DNA of 64,000 nucleotides, taken from NCBI GenBank assembly GCA_963769765.1, contig CAVYNA010000006.1:186001-250000 (forward strand), written 5' to 3'. The stretch is from Bog-756 sp963769765 (GTDB lineage: Bacteria > Actinomycetota > Acidimicrobiia > Acidimicrobiales > RAAP-2). Shown piece by piece: positions 27,401 through 35,551 of the stretch (positions within the stretch are counted from its first letter, which is position 1; every line of letters starts with the position of its first letter). A program made the translations under genes and the position numbers. Below the pieces are notes generated by a model, which worked only from the letters and a program-made list of their open reading frames with translations, ran no database searches and was not told the DNA's origin.

Positions 27401-27740
27401 CGGCAGCTCGGGACTGCCAGGATCAATCGGATCTTCGGCCTCCTTCCCCGATCACAACTTCCCCCTGACGATCGTCACGACGTCGCTGCCCGCCGGGACA
27501 CTGAACGTGGCCTATGCGACCCCGCTTGTCGCAGGCGGAGGCACGATGCCGTACGCATGGAGCCTGGTGCGGTCGGCGGGTGCACTACCCAAGGGCATCA
27601 AGCTCGCGGGCGTGACGGGCGCGCTTTCGGGCACGCCGAAGGCCAGTGGAACCTTCAGCTTCACCGTCCGCGTGAAAGACGCGACGGCTCCACATCGCGA
27701 GAGAGCATCCCAGGTCTTGTCCTTGGTGATCGCACCGTAA
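24498..27740 (+). CDS. Large exported glycine-rich protein (PE_PGRS-like composition) with C-terminal Ig-like domain
   Basis: About 1080 residues are encoded. A signal peptide (PLLFAVFVLVLGVASVVPIR) is followed by a beta-helix-like section (FATEIIFRGAADIEANGFGI, LTISGIVMDGG). Then comes a long array of GGNGG, GGAGG and GGSGG repeats (roughly 24950-27400) broken by short beta-helix units such as GGALLIEAGTVVLNDDSV. The last 95 residues look like a putative Ig domain (LPAGTLNVAYATPLVAGGGT, GALSGTPKASGTFSFTV). It is probably a surface adhesin or matrix protein. GTG 24498 and GTG 24606 are both possible starts; the latter puts the signal peptide at the very N-terminus. Confidence 0.85.
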   Translation: MSARCRVVANEATEWTAPRVRARLRSARGGRRSNASVDRRPLLFAVFVLVLGVASVVPIRAAWARSPTKLTSCTFAALQNAVAGGGTIDYEQSCSGSSAVTFATEIIFRGAADIEANGFGITFFGSDATRFFDLVGGHLTISGIVMDGGQATGQAGQSGNSGGAGTSGSDGSSGSDSVGGPAGPSTPGGNGTTGTAAPLPSRSAPQAQGGALLIEAGTVVLNDDSVNGRVDGGAGGNGGSGGVGGSGGSGGAGSDGVAGLPGQVTGQSGFAGQAGFQGGSATSGSNGGNGGAGGAGGNALGGAIYNAGTLIVNGGTVSGIADGGPGGNGGSGGNGGNGGNGGIGGSGGDGGEGAAGSTGTAGGNGGNGGPGASMGANGNGGNGGMGGDAGAGGAAEGGAIFNSGTLDITGAAITGSSAVGGPAGVGGFNQLGPGDGGSGGSPGGYDPAAIGAGRGGSGGGGGAGGGTDGSGAGNGGNAAVPGDGAASASTGNAGAWGTPPTKCVPTANPLKRCPGFGGPALGGALFSSGSSTVDTTDFSANAATGGTSFGGGGIAAPGGFGGGGANGSNAAGSGGDGGNGGPTDGAGGPATAGKSNGFPAANGGAGSNGVPGFDGGTAVGGSIFSTGSLTMAGDASLPTLYSVSSSVAQGGLGGQGTTGSSGGGGEQGNSAGSGGSGGSGNPGLTGDNGGSGGNGGNGGTNGNGGSSGDGGIAQGGGIYCTTLTLSDYAVVGDTANGGPGGTGGTGASGIDFGTSGGPGGYGGNGGVGGASTTSPGNGGNAGSSGNGGSGSPGGNGGRGGNGGSGDGGAVYCTGAISIIGDTFSGDSANGGAGGAGGAGGAGGIGGPGGGNGLACCGAGGGPSGDGGFGGNGGNGGAGGPGGAGGRGGSASGGAVDVLAPPSANSSTFSPAGQTPDRVTAGAGGLGGIGGSGGLGNNAGLGGEPGCLPGPSSCGSAGSNGSPGIAGSAGSSGLPGSIGSSASFPDHNFPLTIVTTSLPAGTLNVAYATPLVAGGGTMPYAWSLVRSAGALPKGIKLAGVTGALSGTPKASGTFSFTVRVKDATAPHRERASQVLSLVIAP

Positions 27741-27776
27741 CGACCCCCACGGGTGCCGGACGCTCGGGCCAGGTGG

Positions 27777-27800
27777 CGGTGAGCCGGCCTGTAGGCGGGA
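27777..27800 (+). repeat. 24-bp direct repeat, distal copy of the rnpB 3' end (candidate att site)
   Basis: It is identical over 24 bp and in the same orientation as 35165-35188, which covers the last 20 nt of rnpB plus 4 nt beyond. Similarity stops directly after 27800, so this is not part of a second rnpB gene. This is the arrangement left when an element integrates into an RNA gene 3' end. Confidence 0.7.
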
Positions 27801-28058
27801 CACAGTCCCAGATGGCTTCTGAACTGGGGTGTTGTCGCTCCGGAAGCCGCCTCAGTCCTCAGAACATCCTCAGTCGAACGGACATTCGCGGGTACCGGTG
27901 GCTACTGAGTGGTAGCCCAGATCGAGAGTCCCGGCATCCCCGCCCAGGCTGTCGGGACTTCGCGACGTCAGAATTATTGAATGCCCCCGACCGGCATTCG
28001 GGACAGGGGATCCATGATGGCTGGCCATCCGGCGGGTCGAATGGGACCGGTCTTGGAT

Positions 28059-29171
28059 CTACGAGGTTGCCTCGACTTCTTCGGCCGGGTAGAAGCGGTG
28101 CCGGGCCCAGAGCGCTACATAGACGAGGCCCAGCAAGGCCGGAACCTCGATGAGGGGGCCGACGACCCCCGCCAACGCCTGGCCGCTGGTCACGCCGAAC
28201 ACGCCGATGGCCACCGCGATGGCAAGTTCGAAGTCGTTGCTCGCCGCGCTGAAGGCGAGGGACGCGGTGCGCTTGTAGTTGAGGCGCAGGCGCATCCCGA
28301 TCAGGAAGCCGAGCGTCCACATGATCAGGAAATAGGCGAGCAAGGGCAGGGCGATGCGCACCACGTCGAGAGGTCGACTCGTGATCTTGTGACCCTGGAG
28401 TGCGAAGAGCACGACCACGGTGAACAGCAGCCCGTAGAGGGCCACGGGGGCGAGCTTCGGCAGAAAGGCGGACTCGTACCACTCCCGGCCCCGGCGGTGC
28501 TCCCCGATCGTGCGGGTGAGATAGCCCGCTACGAGCGGGATCCCGAGAAAGATCGCGACGATGCGGGCGATGTCGAGGACAGACGCGTGCAGGCCTGTCG
28601 TGGACAGCCCCAGCCAGGCAGGCAGGACCCGGAGGTAGAAGTAGCCGAGGGCTGCATAGGCGAGCACCTGGAACAGGGCGTTGAACGCGACCAGGACCGC
28701 TGCCATCTCACGATCGCCCTCGGCCAGGTCGGTCCAGACGAGAACCATGGCGATGCAGCGGGCGAGTCCGACGAGGATGACGCCCGTACGGTAGGCGGGC
28801 TGGTCCGGAAGCAGCAGCCATGCAAGGGTGAACATCAGAAGTGGGCCGACGAACCAGTTGAGCACCAACGATGTGGCGAGCATTCGTCGATCGGCAGTGA
28901 TCCGGTGGATCTCGTCGTAGCGGACCTTGGCGAGGACCGGGTACATCATCGCCAACAGGCCCAAGGCGATGAGCAGTGAGGTCTGTCCGATCTTCACCGT
29001 GTCCAGGGCACTATTGAGCCCAGAGAACGCCCGCCCGAGGAGGAGGCCCAGCCCCATCGCTGCTCCGATCCACACCGGAAGGAACCGGTTGAGCAACGAC
29101 AGCCGATGCGCGACCGATGCCCCATCGTGACGCTCGTCCTGTGCAGTGAGCGCCGGTGGTCGGTCGGTCAT
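28059..29171 (-). CDS. acr3: Arsenite efflux permease, ACR3 family
   Basis: The 370-residue protein has about ten membrane helices of the bile acid/arsenite transporter fold. ACR3 hallmarks are the functional cysteine in VGLARCIAMVLVW, the second conserved stretch SAASNDFELAIAVAIGVFG, and KVRYDEIHRI after the first helices. It expels arsenite from the cell. It overlaps the DUF2180 gene by ATGA, and this pair recurs in actinobacteria. No arsR regulator or arsC reductase is visible next to it. Confidence 0.93.
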   Translation of the reverse strand: MTDRPPALTAQDERHDGASVAHRLSLLNRFLPVWIGAAMGLGLLLGRAFSGLNSALDTVKIGQTSLLIALGLLAMMYPVLAKVRYDEIHRITADRRMLATSLVLNWFVGPLLMFTLAWLLLPDQPAYRTGVILVGLARCIAMVLVWTDLAEGDREMAAVLVAFNALFQVLAYAALGYFYLRVLPAWLGLSTTGLHASVLDIARIVAIFLGIPLVAGYLTRTIGEHRRGREWYESAFLPKLAPVALYGLLFTVVVLFALQGHKITSRPLDVVRIALPLLAYFLIMWTLGFLIGMRLRLNYKRTASLAFSAASNDFELAIAVAIGVFGVTSGQALAGVVGPLIEVPALLGLVYVALWARHRFYPAEEVEATS

Positions 29172-29419
29172 CGGCGGGTCTCGTCGCGCTCGCGAAGGGT
29201 GGCGTGATGGGCCTGCGCGTCCAGAGCGGCGGCGCAGACCTGGCAGTGGACGATGCGGGCCGGGGTCTCGACCGTCACAACCCGGTTGATGATGCCTGTC
29301 CAGGTGAGGTAGTGCGCTTCAAGGACCGCATGGTCCATGCACAGCGCCGTGCCGCAACTCACGCAGATTGCTACTGCGGAAGTTGTCTCTCCCCTCGCGG
29401 CGCAGTCGAAGCAGATCAT
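29168..29419 (-). CDS. DUF2180 zinc-binding protein
   Basis: The short protein begins MICFDCAARGETTSAVAICV and has cysteine pairs CFDC, CVSCGTALC and CQVC, plus histidines, which looks like a B-box-type or treble-clef zinc site. The family is unknown in function but commonly sits beside acr3. ATG 29419 is favoured because it opens directly on the zinc motif; an earlier start at 29446 adds nine residues. Its stop overlaps the acr3 start, so it is the first gene of the arsenite operon. Confidence 0.75.
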   Translation of the reverse strand: MICFDCAARGETTSAVAICVSCGTALCMDHAVLEAHYLTWTGIINRVVTVETPARIVHCQVCAAALDAQAHHATLRERDETRR

Positions 29420-30011
29420 GGCGCACACCGTCTCCGATGGCGACAAGTGTCGCGGTTGTCACGCCTCTGATTACATCCATCGACGCTCATCAATCTCACA
29501 GGCAAAGCGTGCGCCTCCGCCATTGCATCGACTAGGGCCAAATGGCTCTTGAAGGCTCTTGGTCCCACGCCTCTGCTGGGGGCGAAGTTCGTCACCGAGG
29601 CGGTAGGTCCGACGTACCCCCGCTCGCAAGGTGCCGAAACCGAGCGGGGGTCGGGGGTAGCTCCGAACGCTGCGGTCGGTGGGGCATCAGCTTCAGCTCA
29701 AAGCGGAAGCCTCATGGCCACCCGAGGGCCGAAGTCGTCTTCTCCTATTGCCCTCTCATGCGCCCGAACGGCAGTTCGATGCGCTGCCGGTGCAACGAGG
29801 AAGCAGTCGCAGTCCGTCCCCCGTCGTCCGTCGATGCGACGCAGTTCAGTAAGAGTCCTCTCATCAAATGAAGACCGCGCGAATTCGATAGCAATCGCTG
29901 AAGGATCTTGTTACGTTGACCCGCAGGCACTGAGACGGCGGGACCGCGGTGTTCCAATCTCCGCACCGGCTCGTCGGTTCAACCTCAGTCCAGGACACGG
30001 AGGGATGCCCG
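29420..30011. promoter_or_regulatory. 592-bp divergent region without a gene
   Basis: The region separates the acr3 operon (minus) from the CSLREA protein gene (plus). A hairpin lies at 29616-29651. TACGTT (29912-29917) is a candidate -10 box for the plus-strand gene, and GGAGGG at 29999-30004 is its ribosome site. No clear ArsR operator could be identified. Composition is poorer in GC than in core genes. Confidence 0.4.
29616..29651. terminator. Perfect 11-bp hairpin inside the divergent region
   Basis: ACCCCCGCTCG (29616-29626) pairs with CGAGCGGGGGT (29641-29651) around a 14-nt loop. No gene ends next to it, so it may be a leftover terminator of a deleted gene or an insulator between the two promoters. 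Confidence 0.4.
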
Positions 30012-31964
30012 ATGCGTCAGGTGCTCGCTGGAACGTTCGCCTCAATTGCCAGTGCCGCGTTGGTCGGCGGCACCCTGGTCGTCTTGCAAGCGGCTCCCGC
30101 GGCCGCCACGACATCGTTCGCGCCGAGCACCGGCGTGAAGTTCAAGGTGAATACGACCGCCGACACGCACGCGGCCAATCCAGCCACCCACAAGTGCAAG
30201 GACGCGACGGGCAAGTGCTCGCTGCGGGCAGCCGTCGAGGTCGCCGACGCCGAGAAGGCAGGTCGATCGGTGACGATCGAACTCCGCACGGCGACGTACG
30301 CCCTCACGCTCGGCTCCCTCGCCATCAGCCACAGCTCGGTCACCATCAGCGGCACCGGCGCCACCTCGACGGTGATCAACGGATCGGGGCTGAGCCAGGT
30401 GATCACCGTCGCCGCGCTGGCGACCGCGACGATCAGTCAGGTGGAGCTGACCGGAGGGAGCGGGGCAACCTCGGCCGGCGGCGGGCTGTCGAACAGCGGG
30501 AACACCACGCTGTCGGCCACGACGGTGACCGCCAACTCGGCGATCAAGGGCTCGGGCATCGAGAACGCCAAGGGGGCCACGCTCACCCTGTCCAGTTCCA
30601 CGGTGTCCGCCAACACAGGCGCAACTGTTGCGGACAGCGTCGCAGGCGGTGACGGAGGCGGCATCGACAACGCCGGCACGCTGACCCTCACCGGGTCCTC
30701 GGTCACCGGCAACTTCGCCGCCGAGGGCGGCCTCGGTCTGAACGACACGGCGGGAAGCGGCGGCAACGGCGGCGGGATCGCCAACACCGGAAACCTGACA
30801 GCCACTGGCAGCACGATCAGCGCGAACGACGCCGGCTCCGGCGGCTATGGGCTCGCCGGCAATGAGCTGTCGGGCACCGGTGGCCGGGGCGGCGGCATCT
30901 ACTCCGGGGGCGGATCGGTCACGCTCACCAACACCGTGGTCTCGGGCAACGCGTCCGGCTCCTCCGGTCCTGCAGGCGACGGTCCGACCAACGCCGGCGA
31001 CGGCGGCGGAGTGTGGAGCGCCGGGACCCTGGTCGTGACCGGCAGCACCTTCTCGGGCAACATCGGCGGAAACGGCTCGGGTTCGGCTGCCAACGGTGGC
31101 GGCATCTCCACGAGCGGCACAGCCACCATCTCCTCTTCGACCTTCACCTCCAACACTGCCGGGCAGGGCGGTTCCGTCGCCGGCGACGGCGGGGCCATCG
31201 CGACCTCCGGGACCCTCACCCTTTCCACGTCCACGCTGTCGGGGAATACCGCCGGGCTCGGTTACGTCACGGGTGGGTCCGGAGGCGGCCTGGCCGTCAC
31301 CGGCGGGTCAGCTACCCTCACCGGCGACACCGTGAGCTCGAACGCTGGCGGTGCAGGTGCAAACGCGGGATTCAGCGACCCGGGATGCCTGCGACCCGGG
31401 ACCGGTGGCGACGGTGGCGGCATCTACTCGACCGCCACGCTCAGTGTGACCAACTCCACGCTGTCCGGGGATGTCGCCGGGGCTGGTGGTTACTACGTGG
31501 CTCCGTGCGCCGGTCAGGCTCCTTCCGGCGTCGGTGGCGGGCTGGTGACCAACGGTGGGACTGCGACGCTGTCCTACGCGACCGTGGCTGACAACTCCGA
31601 TGGGATCGTCAATCTGGCCGGTACGGTCACGCTGGGTGGCACGATCTTGGCCGACAGCACCGGGTCCAACTGCACCGGCACCATCTCGGAGACCACCGGC
31701 TACAACCTCGACAGCGGGACCACCTGTGGCCTACTGGCTGCCACCGACATCGTCGGCACGGAGCCGCTCCTCGCGGCGCTCGCTGCCAACGGAGGCCCCA
31801 CGGAGACCCAGGCGCTGCAGGCCGGCAGCCCGGCCATCGATCACGGCGGCACCTCCGCCACCGGATGCCCGGCCGTCGACCAGCGCGGCTCGGCTCGTCC
31901 GGACGAAGCTGGCGACGGAGGCAACTGCGACATCGGCGCCTATGAATCCCTTGGCATCGGGTAG
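30012..31964 (+). CDS. Exported beta-helix protein with CSLREA and choice-of-anchor Q regions
   Basis: The 650-residue protein has a signal peptide (MRQVLAGTFASIASAALVGG, cleavage near AAPAAA) and a CSLREA-type domain (KFKVNTTADTH, KCSLRAAVEVADA). A right-handed beta-helix follows with many SGNT and GGGI turns (GGGIDNAGTLTLTGSSVTGN). The end is a choice-of-anchor Q signature (AGSPAIDHGGTSATGCPAVD, CDIGAYES). It is probably surface-exposed and adhesive. ATG 30012 lies 7 nt after GGAGGG. It shares style, though not sequence, with the glycine-rich protein at 24498. Confidence 0.88.
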   Translation: MRQVLAGTFASIASAALVGGTLVVLQAAPAAATTSFAPSTGVKFKVNTTADTHAANPATHKCKDATGKCSLRAAVEVADAEKAGRSVTIELRTATYALTLGSLAISHSSVTISGTGATSTVINGSGLSQVITVAALATATISQVELTGGSGATSAGGGLSNSGNTTLSATTVTANSAIKGSGIENAKGATLTLSSSTVSANTGATVADSVAGGDGGGIDNAGTLTLTGSSVTGNFAAEGGLGLNDTAGSGGNGGGIANTGNLTATGSTISANDAGSGGYGLAGNELSGTGGRGGGIYSGGGSVTLTNTVVSGNASGSSGPAGDGPTNAGDGGGVWSAGTLVVTGSTFSGNIGGNGSGSAANGGGISTSGTATISSSTFTSNTAGQGGSVAGDGGAIATSGTLTLSTSTLSGNTAGLGYVTGGSGGGLAVTGGSATLTGDTVSSNAGGAGANAGFSDPGCLRPGTGGDGGGIYSTATLSVTNSTLSGDVAGAGGYYVAPCAGQAPSGVGGGLVTNGGTATLSYATVADNSDGIVNLAGTVTLGGTILADSTGSNCTGTISETTGYNLDSGTTCGLLAATDIVGTEPLLAALAANGGPTETQALQAGSPAIDHGGTSATGCPAVDQRGSARPDEAGDGGNCDIGAYESLGIG

Positions 31965-32023
31965 AAACCGCACCTTTGACGCCACCCAGGTCGATGTCCG
32001 TCCGGTCCCGGATCCCGCGAGGC

Positions 32024-32172
32024 TCATCCCTCGGCATGAACAATCTGCATCAGCTTCTCCCGAGGGGTCCTGAACTCGGTTCCTCGAAGCAGGCCGAGAA
32101 GACGATCGGACACCGATAGGGACAGTTCCAGTAGGTCCTCCCCAACACGGTCGCGTACGGAGTCCAACTCCG
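32024..32172 (-). pseudogene. DUF6933 C-terminal fragment (duplicate)
   Basis: The translation VRDRVGEDLLELSLSVSDRL and RGTEFRTPREKLMQIVHAEG matches the C-terminus of the DUF6933-like protein at 33188. Nucleotide similarity is high over 32049-32170 against 33213-33334 and ends abruptly upstream. Only the tail was duplicated, or the rest was deleted. The fragment and the full gene bracket the VapBC-like pair in the same orientation. Confidence 0.75.
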
Positions 32173-32273
32173 TCGATGCGCGTAATCCATGCTGGCCCGC
32201 CGCGAATTTCGGGGAATCGTTGCTGGTCACGCGGGTTGGCCCGCGGCCAGTCACTGGCGGACTCAAACTGCCA

Positions 32274-32687
32274 TCACTGCATGGGTACTGTCTCGAAGCG
32301 CTGCCGGCCTCGAAACCGGTAGATCTGAAAGTCGGCGTCCAGGGTGAAGATTCGCCGATCCCTACGCTCCTCCGCCAGCGCGACGAGGGTGGCATCCGCC
32401 AGGTCCATTGGTCGATCCGCATACTGCTCCATCAATCGAGCGCTCCGGTCAACGGCGGACGGCGAGAGGTCTGCGACGACAAGTCGGTCAGTTGAAACAA
32501 GGCGCCAGAGGGCTCGTTGAGCTCGAATGCCGCCAGCGCTGGCGAGCAGATACATCGCTTCGGTGAACGCCGGCCAGGTCGTGACGAGTGGGAGGGTCAG
32601 CTGATTGAGCGCATCCATGCACGAAGCGTGGTCGGGCTCGTCGGCATCGATGATCGCGATGAGGGGACCTGCGTCGGCGAGGGTCAC
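32274..32687 (-). CDS. vapC: VapC-like PIN-domain toxin
   Basis: The 137-residue PIN ribonuclease fold carries the acidic residues of the active site: Asp in MTLADAGPLIAIID, Glu in FTEAMYLLAS, Asp-Asp in MDLADATLVALAEE and Asp in IFTLDADFQIYRF. Such toxins cut tRNA or rRNA in a Mg-dependent way. It overlaps the antitoxin gene by ATGA. Confidence 0.9.
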   Translation of the reverse strand: MTLADAGPLIAIIDADEPDHASCMDALNQLTLPLVTTWPAFTEAMYLLASAGGIRAQRALWRLVSTDRLVVADLSPSAVDRSARLMEQYADRPMDLADATLVALAEERRDRRIFTLDADFQIYRFRGRQRFETVPMQ

Positions 32688-32929
32688 CTGCTCTTGTGGA
32701 CCTCCGCCAGGGATTCGGCGAACGCGGCACCGGTCCGGCGGGCTCGGCCGCCACCGCCGTGGACCACCCCGGCCACATCGGTGAAGCGCTCGCTCGGGTG
32801 GTCGGCCAGCGTCACCTCGGCTCGCTCTGCCGCAGCCCGACGAAGAAATTCGGAGACGGACTCGCCCTTCACTGCCGCGGCGCGGCGTACCTTCTTGTCG
32901 AGGTCAGGATCAAGCCGAAGGCTTCGCAT
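32684..32929 (-). CDS. vapB: Ribbon-helix-helix antitoxin, VapB-like
   Basis: The 81-residue protein has an N-terminal ribbon-helix-helix (LRLDPDLDKKVRRAAAVKGE, SVSEFLRRAA) and an unstructured C-terminus (VVHGGGGRARRTGAAFAESL) that would bind the toxin. Gene order, antitoxin first, and the 4-bp overlap are standard. An inverted repeat lies 9 bp upstream of the start and probably serves autoregulation. Confidence 0.87.
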   Translation of the reverse strand: MRSLRLDPDLDKKVRRAAAVKGESVSEFLRRAAAERAEVTLADHPSERFTDVAGVVHGGGGRARRTGAAFAESLAEVHKSR

Positions 32930-32938
32930 GTGGGTAGT

Positions 32939-32966
32939 GTATCACATAGGGTGCTCAATGTGATAC
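32939..32966. promoter_or_regulatory. Inverted-repeat operator of the VapBC pair
   Basis: GTATCACAT (32939-32947) and ATGTGATAC (32958-32966) are perfect inverted repeats separated by 10 bp, one helical turn. The site begins 9 bp upstream of the antitoxin ATG, the place where ribbon-helix-helix antitoxins bind their own promoter. Confidence 0.65.
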
Positions 32967-33187
32967 AGCACGCTGCGGCCTACCCTCAGCACCCATTCGG
33001 ATCGAGCGGCTGCAGCCGTTTCCGCATGACCCACGGGTTCGAATAGGACCGACTACGGCCCCCTCTGGCGCCCACTCGTCGTGAAAATTACAACGTGTCA
33101 CCAGGTCAGGGCATACTTCGCGTGTTCGATCGCTAAGGCACGTTGTCTCCTCTTTCAAACCTCGACAGCAGGCGCTGGCGGGCTTGG

Positions 33188-33682
33188 TCACGATTGAGCG
33201 CGCACGACCTCCATCAGCTTCTCCCGAGGAGTCCTGAACTCGGTTCCCCGAAGGGGACCGACGAGGTGGTCGGACATGTACAGAGACAGTTCCTGGAGGT
33301 CCTCACCAACACGGTCGCGTACGTAGTCCATCTCGAACTCGAGCCGGTTCATGACGCCGAGCACGGATCGATTGGCGGTCTTGGAGAAGCTTGCCTCGGA
33401 CATGGCCCAGCGCTCGGATGCGATGAATGCGGCGCCCACCCCGAGGGCGTCGAGGATCGATTCGAGCGCGTCAGGGAACCGCGCTGCGATCGAGGTCGCC
33501 GGAGCCAGCGGGAGAAGTACCGGGAACAGCGTCGTCTCGTTGACCAAGAAGGCGGCCTGTGGTCGCCAGAAGATGGCGGTGGCGTACCAGTTCCCCAGGG
33601 CTGTCGACGGATGCTCGACGACGGGCATGACGGGTTGCTTCACTCGATCGAGCAGCTTCCTGGTGCCATGGATCGTATACAC
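33188..33682 (-). CDS. DUF6933-like protein
   Basis: The 164-residue protein contains HGTRKLLDRV, GNWYATAIFWRPQAAFLVNE and LLPLAPATSIAARFPDALES, a pattern I associate with DUF6933. These proteins have unknown function and lie in variable genome regions, often next to small orphan genes. GTG 33682 places HGTRKLLDRV at the N-terminus as expected; an upstream start at 33757 is possible but adds an unrelated leader. Its C-terminal part is duplicated at 32024-32172. Confidence 0.65.
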   Translation of the reverse strand: MYTIHGTRKLLDRVKQPVMPVVEHPSTALGNWYATAIFWRPQAAFLVNETTLFPVLLPLAPATSIAARFPDALESILDALGVGAAFIASERWAMSEASFSKTANRSVLGVMNRLEFEMDYVRDRVGEDLQELSLYMSDHLVGPLRGTEFRTPREKLMEVVRAQS

Positions 33683-33886
33683 GGGGACCAGTGTGCCAAT
33701 TCGTGATGGTGGTGCGGAAGCATCCTCAATCAACCGATCCCAAGTGGGAGACACCAAGGCGCGCGCGAAAATTGCCTGCCTACTACCGAATCAGGTACGT
33801 CTGGGACGATCATCGAGCGGCACCGCCGAGCCCCTAGGGTTGGACGACGAGGACATCGAGATCGTGACGGTGAAGAACGAGCGGTC

Positions 33887-34445
33887 ATGGCGAAGCTGAT
33901 CTACGCGTCGAACATGTCCCTCGACGGCTGCACCGAGGACGAACGCGGCGCCTTCGACTGGGCTCCGCCGGACGACGACGTCTTCGCGTTCATCACAAAG
34001 CTCATGCGGTCCGCAGGCACCTATCTCTACGGGCGGCGCATGTACGAGACGCTGGCCGTGTGGGAGACCGACTCCACCCTGGCCGCGCAGTCAGACCTCA
34101 CGGCCGACTTCGCCAGCGCATGGCAGGCGGCGGACAAGGTCGTCTACTCCTCGACCCTGGCCGCCCCGCCCACCGCGAACACTCGGCTCGAACGCGACTT
34201 CGACCCCGAGCGCGGTCCTCGACCTGAAGGCCGCCGCCAGTAGGGACCTGTTGGTCGGTGGCCCGAACCTGGCAGCACAGGCGCTCGTCGCTGGGCTGGT
34301 CGACGAACTCGCCCTGTTCGTCTGGCCAGTCATCCTCGGTGGGCGCAACCCCGCACTGCCAACCGACACCCACGCCGATCTCGAGCTCATCGACGAGCAC
34401 CGATTCAGCAGCGGCGTCGTCCACCTCCGCTACCGCCTTCAGTAA
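33887..34445 (+). pseudogene. Dihydrofolate reductase-family protein (RibD C-terminal type), frameshifted
   Basis: The first frame gives KLIYASNMSLDGCTEDERGA, GTYLYGRRMYETLAVW and YSSTLAAPPTANTRLERDFD. The next frame takes over near 34206-34211 with DLKAAASRDLLVGGPNLAAQ and VWPVILGGRNPALP, ending in VHLRYRLQ. Together they form the normal 185-residue protein of this NADPH-dependent family. One indel separates them, so either the gene is freshly inactivated or the base call is wrong. Confidence 0.8.
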
Positions 34446-34543
34446 CGACGCAGGGAATCGCACCCTCGCGCACTGCCCCAAAAGGTGTTGGGGGACGCAG
34501 GCCGGCGATTTCCATGGTCAACTCATGGCTGCACTGACAATGG

Positions 34544-34810
34544 TCAGCGATACACATCGCCTCGATGGTCGATGTGGATGACGTCGATACGTTTGAGCTG
34601 TTCGTTCGTCGCAAAGATGATCCGATAGCTGCCACGGCGAGCGGAGCGCAATCCGGCCAAGTGGCCGCTCAACGGTCCGCCCACTCGAAGTGGTTGATCG
34701 GCCAATGGACCAAAGATGAACTCCAGGCACGCAGCCCCGATCTTCTCGGGGAGGCGCAGGAGGTCACGTTCGGCGCGAGCCGAGATGCGGACCGCATATG
34801 CGGAGGTCAC
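34544..34810 (-). CDS. ParE/RelE-superfamily toxin
   Basis: The 88-residue protein fits the RelE/ParE fold: YAVRISARAERDLLRLPEKI at the N-terminus, then GHLAGLRSARRGSYRIIFAT and IDVIHIDHRGDVYR. The last arginine and tyrosine suit RelE-type catalysis, but ParE-type gyrase inhibition cannot be excluded. It overlaps the Phd-like antitoxin by ATGA. Confidence 0.9.
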   Translation of the reverse strand: MTSAYAVRISARAERDLLRLPEKIGAACLEFIFGPLADQPLRVGGPLSGHLAGLRSARRGSYRIIFATNEQLKRIDVIHIDHRGDVYR

Positions 34811-35076
34811 CGAGGGGCAAACCGGGCACGGAGAGCGTCGTTGTCGGCGATCCGACCGGCATCGAGATCGGCCATGCCCTCAGCAATGGCTTCCCGCGCC
34901 CCGGTGGTGGTCAGAATGTCCACCGTCTCCTCGAGCGCTGCGAGATCCTCAGGTGAGATCAGCACGGCGGCCGGGTGTCCGTGCCGTGTGATCAGGACTC
35001 GGTCATGTGTTCGCTCGACATCGGTGATGTACTCCGACAGGCGATTCTTGGCTTCTCCGAGCGGTACGGACGTCAT
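34807..35076 (-). CDS. Phd/YefM-family antitoxin
   Basis: The 89-residue protein begins VPLGEAKNRLSEYITDVERT and continues VLITRHGHPAAVLISPEDL, the Phd/YefM DNA-binding fold; the remainder (GMADLDAGRIADNDALRARF) would neutralise the toxin. It is first in the operon and preceded by a perfect palindrome. The operon runs away from rnpB and lies directly against its 3' end. Confidence 0.9.
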   Translation of the reverse strand: MTSVPLGEAKNRLSEYITDVERTHDRVLITRHGHPAAVLISPEDLAALEETVDILTTTGAREAIAEGMADLDAGRIADNDALRARFAPR

Positions 35077-35082
35077 CGCAGC

Positions 35083-35108
35083 ATTATAGCCAGAAGTCTG
35101 GCTATAAT
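35083..35108. promoter_or_regulatory. 26-bp perfect palindromic operator with -10 boxes on both strands
   Basis: ATTATAGCCAGA (35083-35094), a 2-bp centre and TCTGGCTATAAT (35097-35108) are perfect inverted repeats. TATAAT occurs on each strand. On the minus strand it lies 6 nt before the antitoxin ATG, consistent with a leaderless, autorepressed promoter. On the plus strand the second box points toward rnpB as an antisense. Confidence 0.75.
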
Positions 35109-35168
35109 GTTCAGAGTCACTTCTCGGAGAAGGCTACAAATGCCGGCCGAGCTGGGGAAGTTGACGGT

Positions 35169-35551
<383 letters not shown>

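Noticed and set aside
29460..29500. Imperfect inverted repeat upstream of DUF2180-acr3 that might be an ArsR site
   Set aside because: The half-sites match poorly and no ArsR gene is present.
33000..33070. GGTTCGAAT-like stretch suggesting a tRNA T-loop
   Set aside because: The flanking bases cannot form a T stem, acceptor stem or anticodon arm.
33351..33899. Plus-strand frame opposite the DUF6933-like gene
   Set aside because: It mirrors the minus-strand gene in another frame and has no recognisable features.
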